This document shows, piece by piece, positions 9,175 through 17,490 of a stretch of DNA of 64,000 nucleotides. The notes beneath the pieces were generated by a model. That model ran no database searches, was not told the origin of the DNA, and saw only the letters and a program-made list of their open reading frames with translations. The first letter of the stretch is position 1. Each line of letters begins with the position of its first letter. Position numbers and translations under genes: made by a program. Source of the DNA: Alphaproteobacteria bacterium (GTDB taxonomy: Bacteria; Pseudomonadota; Alphaproteobacteria; Rhizobiales; Xanthobacteraceae); assembly GCA_037200445.1 (NCBI GenBank), contig JBBCGH010000001.1:1860001-1924000 (forward strand), given 5' to 3'.

Positions 9175-9375
9175 ATGAAAATTCTCAGCACTGCACTTAT
9201 CGGCGCGGCCGGTCTCCTGGCCCTGTCGCTGTCCGCTCAGGCGGCCGGCTCGACCTCGGTCACGGACACGGCGGCGATCAAGTCGTCGAAGTCGACCCAG
9301 TACATGCAGATGGCGCGGAACGAGAATCCGGGCGGCGGCATGTACAAGAAGTCGAAGAAGAAGAAGAAGAAGTAG
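9175..9375 (+). CDS. Small secreted peptide with a polylysine tail
   Basis: 66 residues. A clean Sec signal peptide ('LIGAAGLLALSLSAQAAG') is cut near residue 24. A Ser/Thr-rich mature part follows ('STSVTDTAAIKSSKSTQYMQ') and a strongly basic end of eight lysines in the last ten residues. An intrinsic terminator begins about 38 bases after the stop, so it is a monocistronic unit. The mature peptide would be about 42 residues and very basic at its C-terminus. The function is unknown; binding to an anionic envelope or nucleic acid is only a guess. Confidence 0.75.
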   Translation: MKILSTALIGAAGLLALSLSAQAAGSTSVTDTAAIKSSKSTQYMQMARNENPGGGMYKKSKKKKKK

Positions 9376-9412
9376 GATTTCCAAAGCGCACGCCGTTCAA
9401 TCGGCGCGCTGA

Positions 9413-9443
9413 AGTCCGGGGCGATTTGCCCCGGACTTTTTTT
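9413..9443 (+). terminator. Rho-independent terminator
   Basis: A perfect 10-bp stem AGTCCGGGGC / GCCCCGGACT around GATTT is followed by a run of T. It terminates the small secreted peptide gene. It also sits at the 3' end of the convergent metallopeptidase gene. Confidence 0.9.
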
Positions 9444-9453
9444 ATGCCTCCCG

Positions 9454-10392
9454 TCAGAGGCCCTCGCGATATCTTTTTGGCAGCGTCTTCCAATAGCCCT
9501 GGAAGAGGTCAGCGAAGTCGCCGGCGAGTTCGTAGCACAGCGTCAGCGTCCGCTGCCTCCATCGGGCATTCGCTTCTCCGCACTCGCGCGCCTCCATCAC
9601 GAACGGATTCGGCCATGCGTAACGATCCGCCAGATGCGCGGCCAAGGCCTCGAACAAGCCGGTGTGGCGCAGCACCTGCTGCTGGACGGCGTACTTCTTG
9701 CTGTCCACGTAGTTGATCTTGATGTCGACCTTGGGCTGGTCGGGCTTGCGCAGGTGCGGCTTGAGCATCTCGTCCCAGGACCAGGCGACGTTCTTGTAGT
9801 CCCAAACGCACGACTCCTGCCGCTCCTCGGGAAGCTTGGAGTCCTTGGCGAGCTGCTTGTATTTTTTCGGGTCGGATCCGTACATGTAGCAGACGATGTT
9901 GTAGGCCCGCTGCGGATCGAGGCCGTGCTCGTCATAGAAGGCGGGGGCGTCGCCTTCCTTCTTGGCTTGCTTGGTGGAGAAGAGCAGACCCTTGATCTGC
10001 TCTTCCAGCACGCGCTCGGAGAACTTCGTATTCATCCTGATCGCGGTCGTGATCGCGAAGGAGTCCGCGGCGTCCTCCTCGCGTCCGAGCACCGGCATGT
10101 TCATTTCGTTGATCACACCGTGGCCCATTTCGTGCGACAGCACGAACAGCGTATTTCCAATGATGAATTCCACGAGCTGACGTTTCATTTGCGGCGACAG
10201 CTTTTTGAACCGCGGGATGCCGTCGAGCGCTTTGACCGCGTCGTCGATGCCGGCAAGAATTTGGGACCCTCCCGCCGCCGGCTGTGCCGGGGGCGAGGTC
10301 GGTTGCGCGCTTGCCGCCGGGACGTTGATCATGAGGGCGGCGACGGCCATCGCGCCTGCCAGGTTCGTGCGATACGAGATCCGGTATGTCAT
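9454..10392 (-). CDS. DUF4344-type secreted metallopeptidase
   Basis: 312 residues with an N-terminal signal peptide ending near 'PAASAQP' (about residue 31) and a Pro/Gln-rich linker. The zinc-metallopeptidase signature HEMGH lies at residues 87-91 in 'NTLFVLSHEMGHGVINEM'. A downstream acidic motif 'GREEDAADSFA' about 15 residues on is a plausible third-ligand region. Two cysteines ('YNIVCYMYG', 'QESCVWDY') may form a disulfide. This matches the DUF4344 putative metallopeptidase family, whose substrates are not known to me. It is convergent with the small secreted peptide gene. Confidence 0.85.
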   Translation of the reverse strand: MTYRISYRTNLAGAMAVAALMINVPAASAQPTSPPAQPAAGGSQILAGIDDAVKALDGIPRFKKLSPQMKRQLVEFIIGNTLFVLSHEMGHGVINEMNMPVLGREEDAADSFAITTAIRMNTKFSERVLEEQIKGLLFSTKQAKKEGDAPAFYDEHGLDPQRAYNIVCYMYGSDPKKYKQLAKDSKLPEERQESCVWDYKNVAWSWDEMLKPHLRKPDQPKVDIKINYVDSKKYAVQQQVLRHTGLFEALAAHLADRYAWPNPFVMEARECGEANARWRQRTLTLCYELAGDFADLFQGYWKTLPKRYREGL

Positions 10393-10611
10393 CGCGATGC
10401 TCCGCGTTGGAGTGCAAAGGCGCGCCCCGCGGGAAAGACGTTAACACGCGCATCCCGCCTCGGGGCTCAGCGCACCAGCCATATTGTGCAGGTAAGGGGC
10501 TACTGTACGCATGGATAGGTGATCGATGCGTCCGTTTAGACGCGCGCGAAGAGCTCACGGCAGTTTCCGTGGCCCTAACGAAGCGAACCGAAATCCGATT
10601 AGCAGGCAGTC

Positions 10612-10803
10612 CTATGCGGCGCGCCTGGCAATCACGGGCTTGACCGCAAGAACGATGCACGCCGGCGTCATGGCGTGGCAGTACAACTGTCCGTCCAGAC
10701 CGACCTGGACCTCACTACGGCCTTTGCGCACCGGAAACGGCTTGTTGCATCCGACACAGAACTTGGGACATGCGCTGGCGCGCAGGGCGACTATGTTCGT
10801 CAT
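10612..10803 (-). CDS. Small conserved-looking protein with CxxC
   Basis: 63 residues beginning MTNIVALRA. It has a zinc-knuckle-like pair 'CPKFCVGCNKPF', with Cys also at 'LYCHAMTPAC'. The start codon follows the TGA of the upstream small gene by one base (TGACATG), so translation is probably coupled. Four or more cysteines in a 63-residue protein suggest metal binding. I do not recognise a named family. Confidence 0.55.
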   Translation of the reverse strand: MTNIVALRASACPKFCVGCNKPFPVRKGRSEVQVGLDGQLYCHAMTPACIVLAVKPVIARRAA

Positions 10804-10804
10804 G

Positions 10805-10930
10805 TCACAACCCCGTTGTGATCATCAGCGCGAAGGTGCCCACGACGAGGCACAGGCACACGGCCGGAGTCATGTCGAGTTCGCGGGTGCGAACGTCGCC
10901 GAGCCGAAACTGCGCGTGTACCTGCCACAT
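10805..10930 (-). CDS. Very small single-pass membrane protein
   Basis: 41 residues starting MWQVHAQFRL. The start is the ATG at 10930, preceded by a strong AGGAGG-type site (CAGGAGGAACCC). One hydrophobic segment ('AVCLCLVVGTFALMI') occupies residues 23-37, giving an N-in or N-out single-pass topology. Its stop is one base before the start of the CxxC protein, and the two form an operon. The strong ribosome site and the tight coupling are the reasons for calling a gene this short. Function unknown. Confidence 0.5.
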   Translation of the reverse strand: MWQVHAQFRLGDVRTRELDMTPAVCLCLVVGTFALMITTGL

Positions 10931-11097
10931 GGGTTCCTCCTGCTGGCGTGGCGTCATCATCCGCTGATTTGACGGCGCAGGATGTGAGCAGGTTCACTGA
11001 CGACCGTGTGATCCGGTCGTGATTGTGTGTCGTCTGTGTCGCGAGAGGTACGGACGAACGCCTATGTGGCGCCAACCGTGCGGCGTGGGCGCGCTTG

Positions 11098-12153
11098 CTA
11101 ACGACTCGCGCGCTTGCGCGCATGGCCTGCATTTGGGTCAAGCTTGGTCGCGGCGGCGATGTCGGTCGCGCCGCCGGCCTTGTCGCCATTCTGCTGCTTT
11201 GCGACGCCGCGCAGATAGAGGGCGTCGGCGTAGCCGGGCTTGAGCCGCAGCGCCTCGCTGTAGTCGTCGATGGCGCGATCCTGGTCGCCCTTGTCGCTCC
11301 AGGCGTTGCCGCGGTTGAAAAAGAAAACCGGCGCACGCCGATTGATGCGGATCGCGGCGGTAAAATCCGCGATGGCGCGGTCGTTATCGCTCTTCTCCTG
11401 CCAGACGACGCCACGGTTGTTCAGCGCGGCCGCGTAATTCGGCGCGATGCGGATCGCCTCGCTGTAATCCGCAATCGCGCGGTCTCTGGCCCCCGTGTCC
11501 TCCCAGGCGAGCGCGCGGTTGTAGAATGCGCAGGCATCGTCTGGATTGAGGCGGATCGCCTCGTTGAAGTCGCCGATGGCACGCCGCGGATCGCCGTTCA
11601 GCTTGAGGGCGGCGCCCCGGTTGGAAAATCCGTCGGGATCTTTCGGATCGAGCCGGATCACCGCGCTGAAATCCGCGATGGCGCGGTCGTAGTCCTCCTT
11701 GGCGAGCCAGGCGGTGCCGCGATTGTTGTAGGCATTGAGGTAGTCGGGACTGAGCCGGATTGCCTCGCTGAAATCCGCGATGGCACGATCGTTGTCGCCC
11801 TTGGCCTGCCAGGTGTTGGCGCGGCCGAAGAAGGCGAACGCAAATTGGGGGTCGAGACGGATCGCCGTGGTGAAGTCGGCAATCGAGCTGTCGTAGTCGC
11901 GCGTGACGCGATACTCGATCGCGCGATTGTTGTGAAGTTCGGCGAGCTCGTGGCCGTGGTACTGGCTCGACTCGATCGCACGGGTGCAGGCCGCGATCGC
12001 GGTGATGCCGGACGCCTGCTCGCACTTTTGCGCATCGTCGGATGAGGCGTGTGCACGCGGCGACGCGGCGGTGACTGCCAGGAGGGCGCCGAGGATCAGC
12101 GCCGCGCCGACGGGCCGCTGAATACGCGGCCCGTGAAAGATATTCGGGTACAT
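11098..12153 (-). CDS. Secreted TPR-repeat protein
   Basis: 351 residues with a signal peptide ('ALILGALLAVTAASPRAHA'). About eight tandem 34-residue TPR units follow, each with the pattern 'DRAIADFSEAIRLxPxYxxAYNNRG'. The repeats are unusually regular at the nucleotide level as well. Two cysteines near the mature N-terminus ('AQKCEQASG', 'AACTRAIE') may pair. Typical of periplasmic protein-protein scaffold proteins in rhizobia. The partner is unknown; the gene stands alone upstream of the two small genes. Confidence 0.88.
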   Translation of the reverse strand: MYPNIFHGPRIQRPVGAALILGALLAVTAASPRAHASSDDAQKCEQASGITAIAACTRAIESSQYHGHELAELHNNRAIEYRVTRDYDSSIADFTTAIRLDPQFAFAFFGRANTWQAKGDNDRAIADFSEAIRLSPDYLNAYNNRGTAWLAKEDYDRAIADFSAVIRLDPKDPDGFSNRGAALKLNGDPRRAIGDFNEAIRLNPDDACAFYNRALAWEDTGARDRAIADYSEAIRIAPNYAAALNNRGVVWQEKSDNDRAIADFTAAIRINRRAPVFFFNRGNAWSDKGDQDRAIDDYSEALRLKPGYADALYLRGVAKQQNGDKAGGATDIAAATKLDPNAGHARKRASR

Positions 12154-12262
12154 GGTGTCTCGTTGTTATGAAATGGTGATTGAAAACAAACGCGAACCTA
12201 TTGGTCGCCCGGGTCGCCCAAAAGGTTCGAACGTGGCGTACCTGCGGCCGGGCGGCGGTGCG

Positions 12263-14935
12263 CTACGAAGCGGCCGCCGCCTCCACCGGCGGCGGCTTCC
12301 TGAACAACAGCCGCTGATAGAGATAGCCGATCCCGACCAGCACCAGGCCGAGCCCGATGAAGGAGAGCGCGCGCCACACGCCGGTGAGCCCGCCCATGTC
12401 GATCAGGAACACCTTGCCGACTGTGAGCAGTACGACCGCCGCCGAGCAGAGCCGCACCGGCTGCGAGCGCAGCGCGATGCCGACGAGGAGCAGTGCCACG
12501 CCGAAGACGAGCCAGACCGCCGAGTAGGTGTAACCCTCGGCACCGGTGAATTCGCCATGGGTGAGCACCGGCCCGTGATAGGCGCGCGCCACCATCAGCG
12601 AGAGATAGGCGAGCGCCAGCCCGACCGCCGCGACCGCATAGACGGTGCTGTAGATCTGCGGGCGCTTGCCGCGCACCTTCAGCGCAAGCACGGCCATCAG
12701 GATCGCCGGCAGGCCGTAGCCGAGCAGGATCAGGTTGAAGAACGGCCCGCCGACCGCGGCGCCGGTGAGCAGCGGATTTTCCAGCACCATCAGCCCGAGC
12801 ACGATCGCGATCAGCGTCAGCGCGGTGATGATCTGCGCGGCGACATCGTGCACGGCCGAGTTCGTGCGTTCGCGCAATCGCTCGAGACCGATCGCAAGCG
12901 CGAGTCCGCCGCACACCTGAAGCGCAAGCTCGTTCAGACCCGCCGAGCGATAGTAGATATCGCCTCCATGGATGTAATGGCGAATTTCCAGGAATGCGCA
13001 GAGCACCGTGAACAGGACCGCGCCGGCTTCCACCATGCGTGTCGGCACATCGTCGGCGCGCTTGCGCAGGATGAAGCCCGCGACCCAGAAAGCGAGCGCC
13101 GGAATTCCGTAGCCGTAGAGAATCCAGTTGAAGATCGGCGTGGCGCCGGCATCCGCGACGATGCGCGGTTCCCAGGCGATGCGCGCCATCACCAGCGCGA
13201 CCAGGATGCCGCAGAGCCAGCGCAGCCAGGGGAGCGGGCGTTTCTCGCTGACCCAGGCGGTACCCGGCACCATCAGGGCGAGCGCGACCGTGAGCCAGCC
13301 TTTCTCCAGCGCAAACGTAAGTGCCAGCGCGAGCGCGGCGATCGAGCCGGTCGCGAAGATCGCGGCCGCGGAGGCTGAGCCGGGGTGTGGTTCGCGCTTT
13401 CCGATGAACTCGGCCGCGAGCGCGAACAGTGCGGCGATGAGCAGCGCTAGCGCGGCGAACGGCAGCGAGCGGTCGAAGACATAGATGCGGTAGTAGAGCG
13501 CGACCAAAATCGCGAGCGGGGCGGCGGCGGCGGTCGCGGCCCAGAGGATCGGGGCGAGCGGCTTCACCGCGCGGTCCTGTGCGAGGAAGCCGGAAGCCGC
13601 GAACAGCGTCATGAAACCGAAGCCGAGCACAAGGTGCATCCCGTAGAGCGCCGGGTTCGGTTCGGGCGGAAGGGCACCCGGGCCGCCGGGGACGACCAGC
13701 GACTTGAAGTTCATCTGGACGGCCCAGTTCGCCATCACGAGGAACGTGAGAACCGCCGCTGCCGGAACGGCAGCGGCTGCGGCATCCGTGCGCCACGCGA
13801 TTGCGACGGTGCCCACGATCAGCAGCGTGAACGCGCTGAGCGCGACGCCGTCGTGCTGCGAGGCGAGCACCAGCATGGTTGCGCCGAACAGGTAGGCGGC
13901 GAGCGCGCCGGATGAGACCGCGTCGATGTCACCGGGCTCGGCGTCCGGTCCGTAGAACAGGCCCGAGACAAGCAGCGCGGCGACGAGGGCGAAGCCGGCC
14001 ACGGCATGGAATGCGTGCGCGCCGATCGATCCTGACGCGATCGTGTCGTTGATGCCGGGGAAGATCCAGAGCGTGCCGAAGGCCACCGCCGTAATCGCGA
14101 GCCAGCGCCACAACCGCACGCGTGCGAGCGCGAACGAAGCCGCAGTGACGATCGCGAGATAAATGGTGAGCGCCCAGTAGTTCGGCACCTCGGTGGCAAT
14201 AAGCAGCGGCGCGACGAACGCGCCGACCTGCCCGAGCGCCGCGAGCGCCGGTCCATGCAGCAGCGCGGCCGCCAGCGTCGCGAGCGCCACGATGCCGAGC
14301 AATACGAACGCCGTGCCGGGCACGAGGAAGCCGTAGAGGGCGTAGGCAGCATAGATCGTCGCGTAGGCGACGGTGGTGCCGGCCGCGGTGAGGATGCTCG
14401 GGATGTGGGCGTTCTCGGCGTAGACCGGGTTGCCGCCGACCTCGCGCCGGCGGGTCCATTCGCCCGCCGCGATCAGCGCTGCGGCGAGCAGGCCGCCGAG
14501 GAAGACGCGCACGCCGGGACCGATCAGGCCGGCCTCGATCGAGTACTGCACGAGGAAAATGCCGCCGAGCGCGAGCGCGAGCCCGCCGATCCACACCACC
14601 CAGCTCGCGCCGAAGCGCTCCTCGAAGCTCTTCGCGGGCGCGGGCGGTTCGGCTGGAGGCGAGGGCGGCGGCGACGCCTCCGCGATGATCTTTTCGACGT
14701 CGGATTCGTCCATCCGCGCCGGTTGCGGCTCGGCGGGCGTCGCGGGCTGCGGCGCAAAGACCTCGAGCGGAGAAACCGGCTTTGCCTCCCCGGCAGGCGC
14801 GGGTGCTACAGCCGTGCCGCCTTCGAGACGTTTCGCGATCAGCGCGATGTTGTGCTCGAGCAGCGCGAGCCGCGAGCGCGACTTCAGCGCCAGGCCGAAA
14901 GCGATGATCGCAAGAATGAAAGCAATGAATTCCAT
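12263..14935 (-). CDS. DUF2339 polytopic membrane protein
   Basis: 890 residues from the ATG at 14935, which follows GGGAGAAGACCC. A longer reading to 14995 lacks such a site. A first helix ('FIAFILAIIAFGLAL') is followed by a charged coiled segment, then a Pro/Ala-rich cytoplasmic linker (about residues 55-105). From about residue 115 more than twenty hydrophobic helices follow, some with 'GFGFMTLFAASGFLAQ' and 'WILYGYGIPALAFWVAGF'. This is the layout of DUF2339 proteins, whose function is not established. The last residues are a short cytosolic tail. No neighbour suggests a pathway. Confidence 0.85.
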   Translation of the reverse strand: MEFIAFILAIIAFGLALKSRSRLALLEHNIALIAKRLEGGTAVAPAPAGEAKPVSPLEVFAPQPATPAEPQPARMDESDVEKIIAEASPPPSPPAEPPAPAKSFEERFGASWVVWIGGLALALGGIFLVQYSIEAGLIGPGVRVFLGGLLAAALIAAGEWTRRREVGGNPVYAENAHIPSILTAAGTTVAYATIYAAYALYGFLVPGTAFVLLGIVALATLAAALLHGPALAALGQVGAFVAPLLIATEVPNYWALTIYLAIVTAASFALARVRLWRWLAITAVAFGTLWIFPGINDTIASGSIGAHAFHAVAGFALVAALLVSGLFYGPDAEPGDIDAVSSGALAAYLFGATMLVLASQHDGVALSAFTLLIVGTVAIAWRTDAAAAAVPAAAVLTFLVMANWAVQMNFKSLVVPGGPGALPPEPNPALYGMHLVLGFGFMTLFAASGFLAQDRAVKPLAPILWAATAAAAPLAILVALYYRIYVFDRSLPFAALALLIAALFALAAEFIGKREPHPGSASAAAIFATGSIAALALALTFALEKGWLTVALALMVPGTAWVSEKRPLPWLRWLCGILVALVMARIAWEPRIVADAGATPIFNWILYGYGIPALAFWVAGFILRKRADDVPTRMVEAGAVLFTVLCAFLEIRHYIHGGDIYYRSAGLNELALQVCGGLALAIGLERLRERTNSAVHDVAAQIITALTLIAIVLGLMVLENPLLTGAAVGGPFFNLILLGYGLPAILMAVLALKVRGKRPQIYSTVYAVAAVGLALAYLSLMVARAYHGPVLTHGEFTGAEGYTYSAVWLVFGVALLLVGIALRSQPVRLCSAAVVLLTVGKVFLIDMGGLTGVWRALSFIGLGLVLVGIGYLYQRLLFRKPPPVEAAAAS

Positions 14936-15039
14936 GGGTCTTCTCCCAGGCGCCAAGGTGCCGCGCGGTTGCGCCGGGACGGACCGGCGCCTCACAATGG
15001 TCGCGTGGAGCGTGAACCTAGTTCAGAAATGAACGATGT

Positions 15040-16014
15040 TCAAGTACGCCCGCCGAGCCGTAACCCCGGGGCCGGGCGCTCGGCCAGAACCTCGCGGCGG
15101 AAGCGGAAAAGGGCCGCGGGGCGGCCCCCGGTCGCGGTCGAGGTTTCCCCGGTCGGCTCGACCAGCGCGGTGCCTTCGACCAAGCGGCGGAAATTCTGCT
15201 TGTGCAGCACGCGGCCCGAAATCGCCTCGACGGTGTGCTGCAATTCCGTGAGGGTGAATTCGGCCGGCATCAGCTCGAACACCACCGGGCGATATTTCAG
15301 CTTGGCGCGCAGCCGCGCGATCGCGGTGCCGAGGATGCGGCGATGGTCGAAGCGCATCGGCTCACCGAGCGCCGGCAGTTTGTCGCGCGCCAGCGCTGCG
15401 GCGCGTCCGTCGCGCCGCGCTTCCTCGATCAGTCCCGCCTCGTAGAGCATCTCGTAGCGGTCGAGCACCTTCTCCTCGTCCCATGGCGAGCCGCCGACCC
15501 CGAAGCAGAGCCGCAGCCGCTCGCGCCAGCCGAGCGCGCGGCCGAGCTCGCCGTGCGGCGGGCCGGTCCATTGATCGAGCAGCGGGATGATCGTCTCGTT
15601 GAGGATCGCGGGGCGCTTCTTGCGCCAGTCCTCCCAGGGGAAGAACCGATACCAGGGCTCGAACCCGGCACCGCTGGTTTTCAGCACGGCTGCGCTTTGC
15701 ACGCGCGTCAGCGCCAGATAGCCGACCGAGACCATATGCGCCTCGTCGGCGGGCCCCGCGTGGCGGCCACGATCGCCGAAGGTATAGAGCTGCTCGACGT
15801 ACCCGACGCGCAAGCCGGTCTGCTGCTCGACCCAGGCGCGCAGGCCGATCTCGAAGGTACGATGCGCCAGCGGGTCGAACGGACCGAAGGGAAGCCCGGC
15901 ACGCGGCTCGGATGTCCCGTCGCCCGCAATGAGGATCGCGGGCTCGCCGCCCTCAACGCCGACGATCGCGGCGGTGAGCCCGATTTCGATCGGCGTGAGG
16001 GCGGTTTCCGCCAT
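15040..16014 (-). CDS. NrtR-like Nudix-domain regulator
   Basis: 324 residues from the ATG at 16014. An N-terminal Nudix-like fold (about 1-170) contains 'FEIGLRAWVEQQTGLRVGYVEQLYTFGD', shown here only as its known pattern, within a degenerate Nudix box. The C-terminal winged-helix region has 'PAEFTLTELQHTVEAI' and 'NFRRLVEGTALVEPTGE', the hallmark of NrtR-type regulators of NAD metabolism. The gene may therefore encode an ADP-ribose-sensing repressor; annotation as a hydrolase would be misleading. A palindromic element begins two bases upstream of the start codon, which leaves no normal ribosome site. An extended start inside the element is possible. Confidence 0.7.
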   Translation of the reverse strand: MAETALTPIEIGLTAAIVGVEGGEPAILIAGDGTSEPRAGLPFGPFDPLAHRTFEIGLRAWVEQQTGLRVGYVEQLYTFGDRGRHAGPADEAHMVSVGYLALTRVQSAAVLKTSGAGFEPWYRFFPWEDWRKKRPAILNETIIPLLDQWTGPPHGELGRALGWRERLRLCFGVGGSPWDEEKVLDRYEMLYEAGLIEEARRDGRAAALARDKLPALGEPMRFDHRRILGTAIARLRAKLKYRPVVFELMPAEFTLTELQHTVEAISGRVLHKQNFRRLVEGTALVEPTGETSTATGGRPAALFRFRREVLAERPAPGLRLGGRT

Positions 16015-16016
16015 CG

Positions 16017-16092
16017 CTAGTGTCCCGATTCCGAAGTTCGTCTCATCGTGCAGCACCCTCGTATGCGAACTTCGGAATCGAAAGGACACTAG
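16017..16092. repeat. CTAGTG palindrome, GATTCCGAAGTTCG subfamily (a)
   Basis: Ends CTAGTGTCC and GGACACTAG. The arms GATTCCGAAGTTCG and CGAACTTCGGAATC flank a 20-odd-base centre. It lies two bases upstream of the start codon of the NrtR-like gene and shares its distal CTAG with the next element. Confidence 0.85.
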
Positions 16093-16165
16093 TGCCCTGA
16101 ACCTGAAGTTCGCACTCACCAAACCGCAAACACGATTGCGAACTTCAGGTTCAAAAGGGCACTAG
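16089..16165. repeat. CTAGTG palindrome, GAACCTGAAGTTCG subfamily (b)
   Basis: Ends CTAGTGCCCT and AGGGCACTAG. The arms are GAACCTGAAGTTCGC and GCGAACTTCAGGTTC. It overlaps element a at a common CTAG (16089-16092), so the two are joined end to end. Confidence 0.85.
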
Positions 16166-16178
16166 ATTCATAAGGTTT

Positions 16179-16253
16179 CTAGTGTCCTTCGATTCCGAAG
16201 TTCGCTTCAGAGCGTGCCGCAAGGTAGGGCGAACTTCGGAATCGGGACACTAG
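16179..16253. repeat. CTAGTG palindrome, GATTCCGAAGTTCG subfamily (c)
   Basis: Same subfamily as element a but in the opposite orientation. Ends CTAGTGTCC and GGACACTAG, arms GATTCCGAAGTTCGC and GCGAACTTCGGAATC. Thirteen bases separate it from element d. Confidence 0.85.
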
Positions 16254-16266
16254 CAACTTATTGGTT

Positions 16267-16344
16267 CTAGTGTGGCTTAGGTTCAGAAGTCCGCATTGTG
16301 GACTCGCCGCAAGTCTGTTGCGGACTTCTGAACCGCCACACTAG
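16267..16344. repeat. CTAGTG palindrome, GGTTCAGAAGTCCGCA subfamily (d)
   Basis: Ends CTAGTGTGGC and GCCACACTAG, arms GGTTCAGAAGTCCGCA and TGCGGACTTCTGAACC. The distal CTAG (16341-16344) supplies the TAG stop codon of the phosphatase gene on the minus strand. Confidence 0.85.
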
Positions 16345-16883
16345 TCGATATCGAGCCGGAACGGCTCGCTCGCATGAGCCGCCATGCCCGGTCCGATCTG
16401 TTCGATTGCCATGACCATGCGGCCGTTGCGGGCGAGGATGCGGTCGGCGAGTGCAACGATGCGCCGGTTGGGCGTGGCGGTCGGCGAGGCGTCGCGCAAG
16501 GCGCGCGCGATCACCGTTTCGTTCCGGCCCGGATTAAGCGCACAGGCGGTGACGAAGGCGCCCGCGGTCGAGCGGCTGATGCCGGCGTAGCAATGCACCA
16601 CCAGCGGGGCGGCGCGCGGCCAGGCACGCACGAAGCGCAACAGGTCGCCGACATGCTCCTCGGCCGGGGCGACATACCCGTCCAGGTGCTCGTTGATGTC
16701 GTCCATGTCGAGCAGCAGATGGTTTTCCGGCGCGATGCTCGTTGGCCGGTGCACCAGGGTGATATCCTTCATCAAGGTCACGACATGCCGCGCGCCGGTT
16801 TCGCGCACGGTGTCATGGAGGCGGGCGAGGGAACAAACGTGAATCATTTCGGTCTCGGTTGATGAGACCTGTGAGTTATTCAC
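16341..16883 (-). CDS. Protein tyrosine phosphatase family (dual-specificity-like)
   Basis: 180 residues if read from the GTG at 16883. An internal ATG at 16847 (MIHVCSLARL) is the alternative start and fits the family better. The catalytic P-loop is 'VVHCYAGISRSTAG' (HCX5R). An upstream acid loop ('LLLDMDDINEHLDGY') carries candidate general-acid Asp residues. The family hydrolyses phosphotyrosine or related phosphoesters in the cytosol. It overlaps the upstream HD-hydrolase gene by 8 bases (with the GTG start), so they form an operon. Its stop codon is provided by the terminal CTAG of a palindromic element. Confidence 0.85.
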   Translation of the reverse strand: MNNSQVSSTETEMIHVCSLARLHDTVRETGARHVVTLMKDITLVHRPTSIAPENHLLLDMDDINEHLDGYVAPAEEHVGDLLRFVRAWPRAAPLVVHCYAGISRSTAGAFVTACALNPGRNETVIARALRDASPTATPNRRIVALADRILARNGRMVMAIEQIGPGMAAHASEPFRLDID

Positions 16884-17490
16884 TTTTCAGCGAGTCCGCA
16901 AACCGCTTCAGATAACGCGCCTCCGCGTCGCCGGCGTTCCACGGCGTGAGATAATCGCGCTCCAGCTTCGCGGGAACCTGCGGCGGAGTGCCAAAAAAGC
17001 GCTGCGCCTCGGCCTCGCCGAATTCCGCAAGCCGCGTCGCTTCGAGGTAGGCGGCAGCGCGGTCCGCGCTCTTGATCAGCCTGGTGAGCTCGGCGGGCAA
17101 TATCGCCGGCAGGCCGAAGCGCAGATGAATGGCGGCGAGCAGGCGCTTCTCGATCGCCTTGTAGGAATCGCCGATCACCGCCTTGAACGGCGTGATCATG
17201 TCGCCGATCACGTATTCGGGCGCATCGTGCAGCAGGATCGCGAGCCGCGCGCGCCGGTCGAGCGAGGTGCGCCGCCGCGCGATCGCCTCGACGAGGAGCG
17301 TGTGCTGTGCCACCGAAAAAATGTGCGCGCCTGAGGTCTGGCCGTTCCAGCGCGCGACGCGGGCCAGTCCGTGCGCGATATCCTCGATCTCGACATCGAG
17401 CGCCGATGGGTCAAGCAGATCGAGCCGCCGGCCCGACAGCATGCGCTGCCAGGCGCGCGGCCGAGGTCGATATGCGCGGTCCCCTGGCAC
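16876..17490 (-). CDS. HD-domain phosphohydrolase (YfbR-like)
   Basis: 204 residues. The HD motif is visible as 'FSVAQHTLLVEAIA', then 'LAILLHDAPEYVIGDMITPF', then 'KSADRAAAYLEA', in the order H, HD, D of metal-dependent phosphohydrolases related to YfbR 5'-nucleotidase. The region before it starts with a basic, Arg-rich segment ('RAYRPRPRAWQRM'). It is followed directly by the phosphatase gene. The two may act together on phosphorylated nucleotides or protein, but the sequence does not say which. Confidence 0.85.
   Translation of the reverse strand: MPGDRAYRPRPRAWQRMLSGRRLDLLDPSALDVEIEDIAHGLARVARWNGQTSGAHIFSVAQHTLLVEAIARRRTSLDRRARLAILLHDAPEYVIGDMITPFKAVIGDSYKAIEKRLLAAIHLRFGLPAILPAELTRLIKSADRAAAYLEATRLAEFGEAEAQRFFGTPPQVPAKLERDYLTPWNAGDAEARYLKRFADSLKSE

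Noticed and set aside
12152-13378. Long open frame on the plus strand across the DUF2339 gene
   Set aside because: It is the antisense of a real GC-rich coding region, with Arg/Asp/Gln-rich composition and no domains.
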